64,000 nt of DNA, from positions 108,311 through 172,310 of the forward strand of contig JAODAV010000015.1 of the NCBI GenBank assembly GCA_025463605.1. Direction: 5' to 3'. Position 1 is the first letter of the stretch; the number at the start of each line of letters is the position of its first letter. Position numbers and translations under genes: made by a program. Below the pieces are notes generated by a model. The model had not been told where the DNA came from and ran no database searches. It saw nothing but the letters and a program-made list of their open reading frames with translations. Positions 8,469 to 16,083 of this stretch are shown here, one piece after another. Origin of the DNA: Rhodoglobus sp. (lineage in GTDB: Bacteria; Actinomycetota; Actinomycetes; Actinomycetales; Microbacteriaceae).

Positions 8469-8789
8469 TTACAGCGTGGGCAGCTGAAGGCCGGTGAGCT
8501 TGGCCTCGATGGGCTGCTGTGCGGCGCCCTTGGTAACGGGCCCCTCGCCGGCCGCTGCAGCTGGTGACTGGGTAAGCGAGCCACCAACCAGCAGGGCACC
8601 GACGAGAACAGCCGCCGCCGTCGCAGCGCTGAGCCCTGCAGAGAGCACGGTCAGGCGCATTGTGCGACGGAGGACGACAACCAGCATGCCGATCGCGACG
8701 AGAGCGGTCGCCGCTACGGCGATCGTCACGGCGATGGGCATGCCGTTTGTTGCAGGGGCCAGGGGGACGGCCGCCAGTACTGCGTTCAT
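8469..8789 (-). CDS. Small membrane protein of unknown function with a structured mRNA leader
   Basis: A 106-residue Ala-rich protein with two predicted membrane helices (about residues 18-42 and 48-72) joined by a short basic loop RRTMR. A flexible tail follows, ending in LTGLQLPTL. No family is recognised. AAGGAA (8803-8798) lies eight bases before the ATG at 8789. The gene has a good promoter about 110 bp upstream and a leader full of hairpins, one of which covers this ribosome site, so its translation is probably regulated. A plus-strand open frame overlaps it but lacks comparable signals. Confidence 0.6.
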   Translation of the reverse strand: MNAVLAAVPLAPATNGMPIAVTIAVAATALVAIGMLVVVLRRTMRLTVLSAGLSAATAAAVLVGALLVGGSLTQSPAAAAGEGPVTKGAAQQPIEAKLTGLQLPTL

Positions 8790-8796
8790 TTTGGGT

Positions 8797-8892
8797 GTTC
8801 CTTATTCGGGGAGGAACCGGTCCTGTCGGGTACAGGGCCGCGAATTTGTCGGGTACAAATCCGTCTTTCCCGCTGTCCTCTTTTATGAGGAC
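8797..8892 (-). promoter_or_regulatory. Hairpin-rich 5' leader of the small membrane protein gene
   Basis: On the minus strand four stems follow one another. GTCCTC-ATAAAA-GAGGAC is at 8892-8875. ATTTGT-ACCCG-ACAAAT is at 8860-8844 and CCTGT-ACCCG-ACAGG at 8836-8822, both with the same 5-base loop. GTTCC-N11-GGAAC at 8817-8797 buries the AAGGAA ribosome site. The arrangement suggests a riboswitch-like or protein-bound control element. As DNA, the repeated TGTCGGGTACA (8824-8834, 8847-8857) could instead be a tandem operator. Confidence 0.5.
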
Positions 8893-8909
8893 AACTGGCC
8901 AGCGATGAA

Positions 8910-8938
8910 AAGTTACCAGCGCACCGATATACCGTCAA
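8910..8938 (-). promoter_or_regulatory. Sigma-70-type promoter for the small membrane protein gene
   Basis: Reading on the minus strand, TTGACG (8938-8933), a 17-bp spacer and TAACTT (8915-8910) form a strong promoter. Transcription should start near 8903, leaving a leader of about 113 bases before ATG 8789. Confidence 0.65.
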
Positions 8939-8949
8939 TAGTCCCACGC

Positions 8950-8966
8950 GCCCCCATTACGGGGGC
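8950..8966. promoter_or_regulatory. GC-rich palindrome in the 8790-9087 divergent region
   Basis: GCCCCC-ATTAC-GGGGGC is a perfect 6-5-6 inverted repeat placed directly upstream of the minus-strand promoter. A near-identical element precedes the TetR-family gene at 13760. It is probably an operator; a hairpin function is less likely because no gene ends nearby. Confidence 0.4.
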
Positions 8967-8977
8967 CTATCGGAGGG

Positions 8978-8991
8978 TGAGAGCGCTCCCA
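8978..8991. promoter_or_regulatory. CebR-like operator
   Basis: TGAGAGCGCTCCCA differs at one position from TGGGAGCGCTCCCA, the operator known for CebR and related LacI-family regulators of cello-oligosaccharide use in actinobacteria. It lies 96 bp before the aldo/keto reductase start and upstream of the divergent small-protein promoter. Which gene it serves is unclear. Confidence 0.5.
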
Positions 8992-9087
8992 AAGCGAAAG
9001 CACCGCTAAATCAGTCGCCGCGACCGACGAGAAGACCCGTGCCAGCCGCGTTCTGCTACGGATGCGGTCGCGGCGTATCGTTGAGCC

Positions 9088-9957
9088 ATGACTTTGATCG
9101 ACAGTCGGCCCGCCCTCGCGTCCGGCCAGTTCCTCATCGGTGGCGACCTTCCCGTTAATCGGCTCGGCTACGGGGTTATGCAGCTCCCGGGGCCCGGCGT
9201 CTGGGGACCGCCGCGCGACCACGATGGCGCAATCCGAGTGCTGCAGCGCACGGTCGAGCTCGGAATCACGCTCATCGACACGGCGGACGCGTACGGTCCC
9301 TTCATCGCCGACCACCTCATCCGGGAGGCGCTTCATCCGTACCCCGATGACGTTGTGATCGCGACCAAGGTCGGGTTCACGCGCCAGGGGCCCGGCCAGT
9401 GGCACGTCGTCGGCAGGCCCGAGTATTTGCGACAGCAGGTCGAGCTGAACCTGCGGCATCTCGGACTCGAGCGCATCGATCTCCTGCAGCTTCATCGCAT
9501 CGACCACCTGGTGCCTCTCGAAGACCAGCTAGGGGAATTGCGCGAGATGCAGCGCGAGGGCAAGATCCGTCACATCGGGCTCTCCGAGGTGAGCGTCGCC
9601 GACCTCGAGGCGGCTCGGCGACTCGTCGACATCGCGTCCGTGCAGAATCGCTACAACCTCGTCGACCGTGACTCGGAGGATGTGCTGGAGTACGCCGAGA
9701 AGCACGGCATCGCGTTCATCCCGTGGTTTCCGCTCGCTACGGGAAAGCTCGCGCGCACCGGCGGAACGCTCGGCGCCACCGCCGCTCGGCACGGGTCGAG
9801 CGCCTCACAGCTCGCTCTCGCGTGGCTGTTGCGTCGCTCGCCCGTCATGCTGCCGATCCCTGGCACGTCGAGCGTCGAGCACCTCGAAGACAACACGGCG
9901 GCGGCCCTCATCCGCCTCGGTGACGAGGAGTTCGCGCAACTCAGCGCGGCCCGCTAG
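9088..9957 (+). CDS. Aldo/keto reductase
   Basis: A 289-residue NADP(H)-dependent oxidoreductase of the AKR superfamily. The catalytic tetrad is visible: Asp and Tyr in LIDTADAYGP, Lys in IATKVGF, His in LLQLHRID. C-terminal PIPGTSSVEHLEDN binds the cofactor phosphate. The protein is cytoplasmic; the substrate is unknown. TATCGT at 9076-9081 lies six bases before ATG 9088, so the mRNA is probably leaderless. A CebR-like box upstream hints at sugar control. The 3' end overlaps the convergent GH15 gene by 17 bp. Confidence 0.88.
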   Translation: MTLIDSRPALASGQFLIGGDLPVNRLGYGVMQLPGPGVWGPPRDHDGAIRVLQRTVELGITLIDTADAYGPFIADHLIREALHPYPDDVVIATKVGFTRQGPGQWHVVGRPEYLRQQVELNLRHLGLERIDLLQLHRIDHLVPLEDQLGELREMQREGKIRHIGLSEVSVADLEAARRLVDIASVQNRYNLVDRDSEDVLEYAEKHGIAFIPWFPLATGKLARTGGTLGATAARHGSSASQLALAWLLRRSPVMLPIPGTSSVEHLEDNTAAALIRLGDEEFAQLSAAR

Positions 9958-11728
9958 CCTCCGCAGCGGCGATGGCGTCTGCCGCCCGCACGAGCGTGAG
10001 GTGAGTCAGCGCCTGCGGAGTGTTGCCTGCTTGCCGGTCACCGGCGACGTCGTACTCCTCGCTCAGTAGGCCGACGTCGTTGGCGAACCCGACGAGCCGA
10101 TCCATGAGCGCCCGTGCGTCGGCGACGCGGCCCGAGCGGGCGTACTGCTCGGCGAGCCAGAACGAGCACGCCAGAAACGGGTTCTCGCCCGCGGGCAGTC
10201 CGTCCACGCCCGTTTCGGTGCGGTAGCGCAGCAGGAGTCCGTTCTCGAGCAGCTCCGACTCGATGGCCGCGACGGTACCGAGCATGCGGGGGTCGTCGGC
10301 GGCGACGTAGCCCACTTGCGCGAGCTGCAGGAGGGAGGCATCCACCCCCGTGCTGCCGTAGTACTGGGTGTAGGTGTTGCGCTCGTGATCGAAGCCCTTC
10401 TCCTCGACTTCGTCGCGGATCTGGTCCCTGATGCTCTCCCAGCGTTCGACGGGTCCATCGAGCCCGTACTCGCGCACGGCTCGCGCGGCGCAGTCAAGGG
10501 CCGCCCACAGCATCACGCGCGAATGGGTGAAGTGCCGCGTGGGGCCGCGGATCTCCCAGATGCCGTTGTCAGGGCGCTGCCAGTTCTGCTCGACGAAAGT
10601 CATGAGCGCGCGCTGCAGCGGCCAGGAGAAGGTCGTTTCCTCGACCCCCTCCGCGCGGGCAGCCTGCAGCGCGAGCATTACCTCGCCGAAGACGTCGCCC
10701 TGGAACTGCTGGTACGCCGCGTTGCCCGCCCGCACCGGCGAGGCGCCGTTGTAGCCGGGCAGCCTCGGCACGATCCACTCATCGAGGCGTCGTTCGCCCG
10801 ACAACCCGTACATGATCTGCACGTCGGCCGGGTCACCCGCGATTGCCCGCAGGAGCCATGTGCGCCATGCGTCGGCCTCGGCGACGTAGCCGTGGTCGAG
10901 CAGCACATGCAGCGTGAGGGAAGCATCGCGCAGCCAGACGTAGCGGTAGTCCCAATTGCGCTCCCCGCCGAACTCCTCGGGAAGGCTCGTGGTCGCTGCG
11001 GCGACGATGCCTCCGGTGTCCTCGTGCGTGAGCGCGCGCAGCACGAGCAGCGAGCGGCGCACGGCTTCCGGGTAGACGGGCGAGGCCACGGCCGACGAAG
11101 CCCACTCCCTCCACCACTCCTCGGTGTGCCGGATGCGCCCGCTCACGTCGATCAGTTCGGGTGCCTCACGGTGGGAGGGATACCAGGTGAGGGAGAGATC
11201 GACCGTCTCGCCGGCCGACACCGTGAAATCGGCCTCGTGGGCGTGGTTGGTCGCGTGGAGTTCCGGCCCGCGCACGACGACCGCATCCGGACCCGCTACT
11301 GCGATGAGCGCGTGGTCGCCCTTGACAGGCACCTGCCGGATCCAGGGGAGGGCATCCGCGTAGCCGAACCGGATGCGCAGGTCGACGTGCATCACCACCG
11401 AGCCACGGATTCCGCGCACGCGGCGGATGACGTCCGCCCGCCGGTCGCCGTGCGGCATGAGATCGAGTACCTCGACTTCGCCCTGCGGTGTGGTCCAGCG
11501 GGTTACCAGGATGAAGGTGTCTTCAGCGTACGCGCGAGTGCTGGTGGCGTCGGCCGAGGCCGGAGCGAGAAGCCATCGACCGTGGTCGACCGTTCCGAGC
11601 AGCGCCCCGAACGTCGAGGGGGAGTCGAACCGGGGCAGGCACAACCAGTCGATGCTGCCGTCTCGTCCAACCAGTGCCGCCGTGTGGCAGTCGCCGATGA
11701 CGGCGTAGTCCTCGATGGGCAGAGCCAT
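9941..11728 (-). CDS. GH15 family glycosidase (trehalase/glucoamylase type)
   Basis: A 595-residue cytoplasmic GH15 enzyme. The N-terminal beta-sandwich begins IEDYAVIGDCHTAALVGRDGSIDWLCLPRFDS, with no signal peptide. The (alpha/alpha)6 domain carries the family blocks ERNWDYRYVWLRD, GIWEIRGPTRHFTHSR with a catalytic acid, and ENPFLACSFWLAEQ near the second catalytic Glu. Actinobacterial members of this size include phosphate-dependent trehalases as well as glucoamylase-like proteins, so trehalose or alpha-glucan is the likely substrate. ATG 11728 fits the conserved start; GTG 11758 would add ten residues and neither has a clear ribosome site. It follows the App1-like gene on the same strand. 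Confidence 0.85.
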   Translation of the reverse strand: MALPIEDYAVIGDCHTAALVGRDGSIDWLCLPRFDSPSTFGALLGTVDHGRWLLAPASADATSTRAYAEDTFILVTRWTTPQGEVEVLDLMPHGDRRADVIRRVRGIRGSVVMHVDLRIRFGYADALPWIRQVPVKGDHALIAVAGPDAVVVRGPELHATNHAHEADFTVSAGETVDLSLTWYPSHREAPELIDVSGRIRHTEEWWREWASSAVASPVYPEAVRRSLLVLRALTHEDTGGIVAAATTSLPEEFGGERNWDYRYVWLRDASLTLHVLLDHGYVAEADAWRTWLLRAIAGDPADVQIMYGLSGERRLDEWIVPRLPGYNGASPVRAGNAAYQQFQGDVFGEVMLALQAARAEGVEETTFSWPLQRALMTFVEQNWQRPDNGIWEIRGPTRHFTHSRVMLWAALDCAARAVREYGLDGPVERWESIRDQIRDEVEEKGFDHERNTYTQYYGSTGVDASLLQLAQVGYVAADDPRMLGTVAAIESELLENGLLLRYRTETGVDGLPAGENPFLACSFWLAEQYARSGRVADARALMDRLVGFANDVGLLSEEYDVAGDRQAGNTPQALTHLTLVRAADAIAAAEASGPR

Positions 11729-11797
11729 GTGCCCATACTGCCAGTGCGTTCCTGCCACGATGCTGAGCGCGGTTGATCGGCAATGAAGAAATGGCAG

Positions 11798-12850
11798 CTA
11801 CGCGGGCAGGAGTCCCGCGGTCGTGAGCTGCTCGGCGAGCCCCGCGCCGTGCGGGGCGTAGAACCAGCTCACGCTCGGCTCGTCTTCACGCTCGGTTCCC
11901 TTGCTGCGACCACCCGCGAGCACCGCCTCACCCGGGGAGAGCTGCCTGATCGCGATCGCGGCGACATTCTCCGGATGCTCGGCCGCGAAGTCGCTGTAGA
12001 TCTCCTCGTCGTGCTGACCGTCGTCGCCGAAGAGCAGCCACTCGAGGCCGGGGAACTCCGCCGCGAGCCTCTCGAGACTCGACTTCTTGTGCTCCTTGCC
12101 GCTGCGGAACCATCGATCGTGCGTCGGCCCCCAGTCGGTGAGCAGCAGCGGCCCGCGCGGGTACAGGTTGCGGCTCAGAAAGCGCGTGAGGGTCGGGGCG
12201 ACGTTCCACGCTCCCGTGGAGAGGTAGATGACAGGGGCACCCGGATGCGCCCGCATGAGCCGGTCGTAGAGCACGGCCATTCCGGGTACCGGTGCTCGCG
12301 CGTGCTCATCGAGCACGAAGGTGTTCCAGGCGGCGAGAAATGGACGGGGGAGCGCCGTGACCATGACCGTGTCGTCGATGTCGGACAGGATGCCGAAGGC
12401 GGCCGCCGGGTCGACGATGAAGATCGGCGCCGTGACGGGTTCGGTGTCGTCGGTGCGCAAGCTGATCTCGTGCCAGCCCGGCTCGAGGTCCACCTCGATG
12501 CGCACGTCCATCACTCCGCCGCGGCCGGGGCGCACCCGCTGCTCGTGACCGCCGGCGCTGATCGCGACCTCGATGTCGTCGACCGGAATGCTGAAGAAGC
12601 TCCGCCAGCCGCGCACCTTCTCGGCGCGCTGCTTGGCGGCATCCGTGCTTCGCGTGAGCACGACCCGGCAGAGCACACGGGCCCAGCCGGGGGCGCCGTA
12701 GCCCGCGTACGGCACGATCGTGGTGATGAGGCCACGCTTGCGACCGCGGCGCTCGCGCCAGCGGTGAAAGGTGTCTTCGATGCGGGCGGCACGGTGCAGG
12801 ATGGGCTCGACCGCGGGCGCGGGCGCTGGGACAGAACCGGGGCGAGCCAT
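11798..12850 (-). CDS. App1-like phosphatase domain protein (DUF2183)
   Basis: A 350-residue protein with a C-terminal App1/DUF2183 catalytic domain of the HAD type. SDIDDTV (Asp157, Asp159) supplies the nucleophile and acid, VIYLSTGAWN the second HAD motif, and LLFGDDGQHDEEIY the metal-binding third motif. Yeast App1 is a phosphatidate phosphatase; bacterial members are untested, so lipid phosphate hydrolysis is inference. The N-terminal 150 residues form a beta-rich region. ATG 12850 begins the conserved part; the frame is open further upstream but overlaps the SRAP gene. It may be cotranscribed with the GH15 gene 69 bp downstream. Confidence 0.75.
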   Translation of the reverse strand: MARPGSVPAPAPAVEPILHRAARIEDTFHRWRERRGRKRGLITTIVPYAGYGAPGWARVLCRVVLTRSTDAAKQRAEKVRGWRSFFSIPVDDIEVAISAGGHEQRVRPGRGGVMDVRIEVDLEPGWHEISLRTDDTEPVTAPIFIVDPAAAFGILSDIDDTVMVTALPRPFLAAWNTFVLDEHARAPVPGMAVLYDRLMRAHPGAPVIYLSTGAWNVAPTLTRFLSRNLYPRGPLLLTDWGPTHDRWFRSGKEHKKSSLERLAAEFPGLEWLLFGDDGQHDEEIYSDFAAEHPENVAAIAIRQLSPGEAVLAGGRSKGTEREDEPSVSWFYAPHGAGLAEQLTTAGLLPA

Positions 12851-12927
12851 CTCTCCAGTCTGCCCTACCCGCACTGGGGACAACCTCCGGCTCATCGCGC
12901 CCAGCGGGCCGAACGGTGCGGAGCCGG

Positions 12928-13650
12928 CTAGATGGGCTCGATGAGAGCCGGGGAGTTGTTCTTCACGTTGCCGACCGCGCGGTCCACCTCGTGGAACTCC
13001 ACGCGCTCCTCCATCTCGACCCCGCCCTGAGAGACCTCCTGCAGCAGTTCCTCGGATCCCTCCGTGGCCGGGTCGAGCCATTCGTCGATCAGCTCGGGCG
13101 ACAGGAACACGGGCATCCGATCGTGGATGTCTGCGAGCCTGCCGGTCGACGCTCGCGTCAGCACCGAAGTAGACAGCAGCCACTTGTCTGGAGCGTCGTC
13201 GGCCGCGGCGGGGTTGCGCCACCACTCGTACAGTCCCGCGAACACGATGGGCTCGCCGTCGGGAAGGTGGATGAAGTGGGGAGTCTTCACGCCGTCGATC
13301 GCGCGCCATTCGTAGTAACCGGTCGCGGGCACGATCGCACGGCGCTTCTTGACGGCGGTCTTGAAGTGGGATTTCTCCGCCGCCGACTCGATGCGCGCGT
13401 TGAACGCGGTCACACCCACGGAGACATCTTTCGCCCACGCTGGCACCAGGCCCCACCGGGCGCCCTCGAGCCGTCGCACCGGCTCGGCGCCCTCCTCTGA
13501 CCCCTTGGGTATCGTGTCGATCACGATCGGCACGCGGTCGGTCGGCGCGACATTGAACGATGGCAGGGGTAGGTCGTCACCCGGCAGGTCGACATCGAAC
13601 ATGGTCACCAGGTCGGCTGTCGCTCCGGCCACGACGAATCTTCCGCACAT
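12928..13650 (-). CDS. SOS response-associated peptidase, SRAP/YedK/HMCES family
   Basis: A 240-residue SRAP protein. The invariant MCGRF start puts catalytic Cys2 at the N-terminus after Met removal. The other active-site elements are FNVAPTD, GYYEW (Glu) and HDRMPVFL (His). Homologues form a thiazolidine crosslink with abasic sites in single-stranded DNA and shield them during replication. Because Cys2 must become N-terminal, the start at 13650 is certain. It is divergent from a TetR-family gene 109 bp away, with a palindrome between them. Confidence 0.92.
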   Translation of the reverse strand: MCGRFVVAGATADLVTMFDVDLPGDDLPLPSFNVAPTDRVPIVIDTIPKGSEEGAEPVRRLEGARWGLVPAWAKDVSVGVTAFNARIESAAEKSHFKTAVKKRRAIVPATGYYEWRAIDGVKTPHFIHLPDGEPIVFAGLYEWWRNPAAADDAPDKWLLSTSVLTRASTGRLADIHDRMPVFLSPELIDEWLDPATEGSEELLQEVSQGGVEMEERVEFHEVDRAVGNVKNNSPALIEPI

Positions 13651-13711
13651 GGCGTCATTGTTTCACCGCCCGCCGTCTTTTGTTGATGTCGGAAGGCTAC
13701 GCGCAGCCTGC

Positions 13712-13733
13712 GCGCCCCATAACGGGGGCGCGA
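13712..13733. promoter_or_regulatory. Palindromic operator candidate before the TetR gene
   Basis: CGCGCCCC-ATAACG-GGGGCGCG is a perfect 8-6-8 inverted repeat ending one base before a TAGTAT -10 box (13735-13740). Occupancy would block that promoter, which suggests autorepression by the TetR protein. CCCCATAACGGGGGC matches the 8952-8966 element at 14 of 15 positions. Confidence 0.5.
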
Positions 13734-13759
13734 TAGTATTCCGGTGACAAGGAGGCGAT

Positions 13760-14422
13760 GTGGCTGCGGAGCATGTGGTTGAACTCGACGCGCGAGTTCC
13801 GCTGAGAAACGAGCCGGTGCAGGCGCGCAGCACCGCGCGACTCACGGCGCTGCTCGACGCGGCGGCCGCCATCGTCGACGAGATCGGTTTCGAGCGCCTC
13901 ACGACGGCAATGGTCGCGGAGCGGGCCGGGGCCTCCATCGGCACCGTCTATCGCTACTTCCCCGATCGCATCGCCCTGCTCCAGGCCCTCGGCGCCCGCA
14001 ACCTGGATCGCGTGCTCAGCCGCGTGCACGACGAGATCGTCGACCCGAAGCATCCGGACTGGCTCGCCGCGCTCAGTTCGGGGTTCGCGATCTTCGTTGA
14101 GGCGTTCCGCTCCGAGCCCGGCTTCCGCGGCCTCCGGGTCGGAGACGTGATCGATCTGCGCCCGGCACCCAACGAGCGCACGTACAACTCGATAGTGGCC
14201 GATCGACTGCTCGACGGGCTCGTCCAGCGATTCGACATCGTCGACGGACCGCACGTGCGCTTCCTGTTCGAAACCGCGATCGAAGTCTCGGATGCGCTCG
14301 CCGCTCGAGCGTTCGCGCGCGATCCCGATGGCGATGAGTCGTTCCTCATCGCGGGGCGCGACATCGTCTACGCGATGCTCGTGGACCACTTCGGTGAGGT
14401 GCCCAAGCCGTTTGAGGCTTGA
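13760..14422 (+). CDS. TetR-family transcriptional regulator
   Basis: A 220-residue one-component repressor. The N-terminal helix-turn-helix reads AMVAERAGASIGTVYRYFPDR, preceded by an alanine-rich first helix. The C-terminal ligand-binding part is not diagnostic. GTG 13760 has AAGGAGG at 13749-13755, four bases away. The gene lies upstream of the OpuC-type operon with a 147-bp gap that holds a possible promoter, so it may control osmoprotectant uptake, itself, or the divergent SRAP gene. Confidence 0.88.
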   Translation: MAAEHVVELDARVPLRNEPVQARSTARLTALLDAAAAIVDEIGFERLTTAMVAERAGASIGTVYRYFPDRIALLQALGARNLDRVLSRVHDEIVDPKHPDWLAALSSGFAIFVEAFRSEPGFRGLRVGDVIDLRPAPNERTYNSIVADRLLDGLVQRFDIVDGPHVRFLFETAIEVSDALAARAFARDPDGDESFLIAGRDIVYAMLVDHFGEVPKPFEA

Positions 14423-14482
14423 CGCACACGGCCGCGACCCGCGCGGCAGCATCGCAGGCGATGTAATTTTCGGCAACCGGGT

Positions 14483-14511
14483 ATGACAGTGGCTCCCAAT
14501 ACTGTTTAGCT
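14483..14511 (+). promoter_or_regulatory. Possible promoter of the osmoprotectant operon
   Basis: ATGACA at 14483-14488 and TTAGCT at 14506-14511 with a 17-bp spacer make a moderate match, leaving a leader of about 52 bases before ATG 14570. TACTGT at 14500-14505 is an alternative -10. Confidence 0.35.
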
Positions 14512-14569
14512 GGAAAACACTGGCAAGTGTCGATCCGCGTGCGGGCGCGAGGAATGAGCCGAAAGACCA

Positions 14570-15397
14570 ATGATCGAATTCCGTTCGGTGTCGAAAGAGT
14601 TCCCGGACGGGACGGTCGCCGTAGAGGATTTCAGCCTCGTCATCCCCTCCCGCAAGACCACAGTTCTCGTCGGGTCGTCCGGCAGCGGCAAGACGACTTT
14701 GCTGCGGATGATCAATCGCATGGTCGACCCCACGTCGGGCGCCATCGAGATCGACGGCGAGAGCATCCTCGATCGCGATCCCGTTCAGTTGCGCCGAAGC
14801 ATCGGCTACGTCATGCAGAACTCGGGGCTGCTGCCGCACTTCAAGGTCATCGACAACGTCGCGACCGTGCCGGTGCTGTCGGGAGTTCCGCGTCGGGTCG
14901 CGCGTGAACAGGCGCTCGAACTCCTCGACACCGTGGGGCTCACGCGCGATCTCGCTGACCGGTACCCCAGCCAGCTCTCGGGCGGGCAGCAGCAGCGCGT
15001 GGGCGTCGCCAGGGGACTCGCCGCCAACCCCAACATCCTGCTCATGGACGAACCATTCGGCGCCGTCGACCCCATCGTGCGGGCCGAGCTGCAGCAGGAG
15101 ACCATCCGGCTGCAGCGCGACCTCGACAAGACCGTGGTCTTCGTCACCCACGACATCGACGAGGCATTCCTGCTCGGCGACCAGGTCGTGATCCTCGAGA
15201 CGGGGGCGAGAGTCGCCCAGATCGGCAGCCCGAGCGAGATCACCGAGAATCCCGCGAACGAATTCGTTGCGAGCTTCATCGGCGTCGAGCGGGGTAAGCG
15301 CGCTCTGAGCATCAAGAAGACGCCCCGTGGCAGCGTCGTCGTCGACAGCGAGGGTCGCACGCAAGGAGTGCTCGTCGACGGGACTGCGGCGCCGTGA
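14570..15397 (+). CDS. Osmoprotectant ABC transporter ATP-binding protein (OpuCA/ProV-like)
   Basis: A 275-residue ABC ATPase that energises uptake of glycine betaine, choline or carnitine. Walker A GSSGSGKTT, Q-loop VMQNSGLLPH, signature [16 protein letters not shown], Walker B LLMDEPFGAVDP and the switch His in VFVTHDIDEA are all intact. It lacks the long C-terminal CBS pair of full-length OpuCA, so direct ionic-strength sensing by CBS domains is not expected. It heads a four-gene operon with two permeases and a binding protein; GTGA overlap joins it to the first permease. Upstream ribosome site is weak. Confidence 0.9.
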   Translation: MIEFRSVSKEFPDGTVAVEDFSLVIPSRKTTVLVGSSGSGKTTLLRMINRMVDPTSGAIEIDGESILDRDPVQLRRSIGYVMQNSGLLPHFKVIDNVATVPVLSGVPRRVAREQALELLDTVGLTRDLADRYPSQLSGGQQQRVGVARGLAANPNILLMDEPFGAVDPIVRAELQQETIRLQRDLDKTVVFVTHDIDEAFLLGDQVVILETGARVAQIGSPSEITENPANEFVASFIGVERGKRALSIKKTPRGSVVVDSEGRTQGVLVDGTAAP

Positions 15398-16083
15398 CCT
15401 GGGTTCTCGACAATCTCGACCTCATCGGCAGGCTTTCTCTCGAGCATCTGCGGCTGAGCGTCGTGCCCATCGTCGTCGGATTCCTCGTGGCCATCCCGCT
15501 CGGCTGGCTCGCCTTCCGGTTCCGCATTACGCGCGGGCTCGTGCTCACGTTCGCGGGCTTGCTCTACACGATTCCGTCCCTCGCGCTGTTCGCCGTACTC
15601 CCTTCGGTGCTCGGCATCAGCTTTCTCAGTGAGCTCAATCTCACGATCGCCCTCACGATCTATGCCGTAGCCATCATGACGAGATCTGTGGCGGATGCCC
15701 TCGCCTCCGTCGACCCCGCGGTGCGCCAATCGGCGACAGCGGTCGGGTTCGGTGCCTGGCGGCGCTTCTGGGCCGTTGAGTTCCCGCTCGCCGGTCCGGT
15801 CGTGCTCGCAGGCCTGCGCGTGACCGCGGTGAGCACGATCGCGCTCGTCACCGTGGGCATCCTCATCGGGGTCGACAATCTCGGCTACCTGTTCACGAAC
15901 GGGTACCAGCGGCGCATCATCCCCGAGATTCTCGCGGGCGTCGTCACGGTCATGGTCATCGCTCTCGTAGTGGACTGGCTGCTCGTGATGCTCGGTCGAG
16001 TGCTCATGCCGTGGGCGCCGCGACGCACCATCCGGCCGAAACTTGAGCGCATTCCGCTCGCGGCTCCGCGAGGTTCCGCGTGA
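15394..16083 (+). CDS. Osmoprotectant ABC transporter permease (OpuCB-like)
   Basis: A 229-residue membrane protein with about six helices. GTG 15394 overlaps the stop of the ATPase gene by four bases. The permease motif AVGFGAWRRFWAVEFPLAGPVVLAGLR matches the betaine/quaternary-amine permease family. It overlaps the next permease gene by four bases (GTGA), which indicates stoichiometric production. Confidence 0.9.
   Translation: MTWVLDNLDLIGRLSLEHLRLSVVPIVVGFLVAIPLGWLAFRFRITRGLVLTFAGLLYTIPSLALFAVLPSVLGISFLSELNLTIALTIYAVAIMTRSVADALASVDPAVRQSATAVGFGAWRRFWAVEFPLAGPVVLAGLRVTAVSTIALVTVGILIGVDNLGYLFTNGYQRRIIPEILAGVVTVMVIALVVDWLLVMLGRVLMPWAPRRTIRPKLERIPLAAPRGSA

Noticed and set aside
8494..9009. 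Plus-strand open frame of 171 codons opposite the small membrane protein
   Set aside because: It has no recognisable family or ribosome site, whereas the minus-strand ORF has a strong promoter, a Shine-Dalgarno and membrane helices.
10316..11776. Plus-strand frame of 486 codons antisense to the GH15 gene
   Set aside because: Low-complexity Arg/Gly/His composition typical of antisense frames in high-GC DNA; the opposite strand encodes a complete GH15 enzyme.
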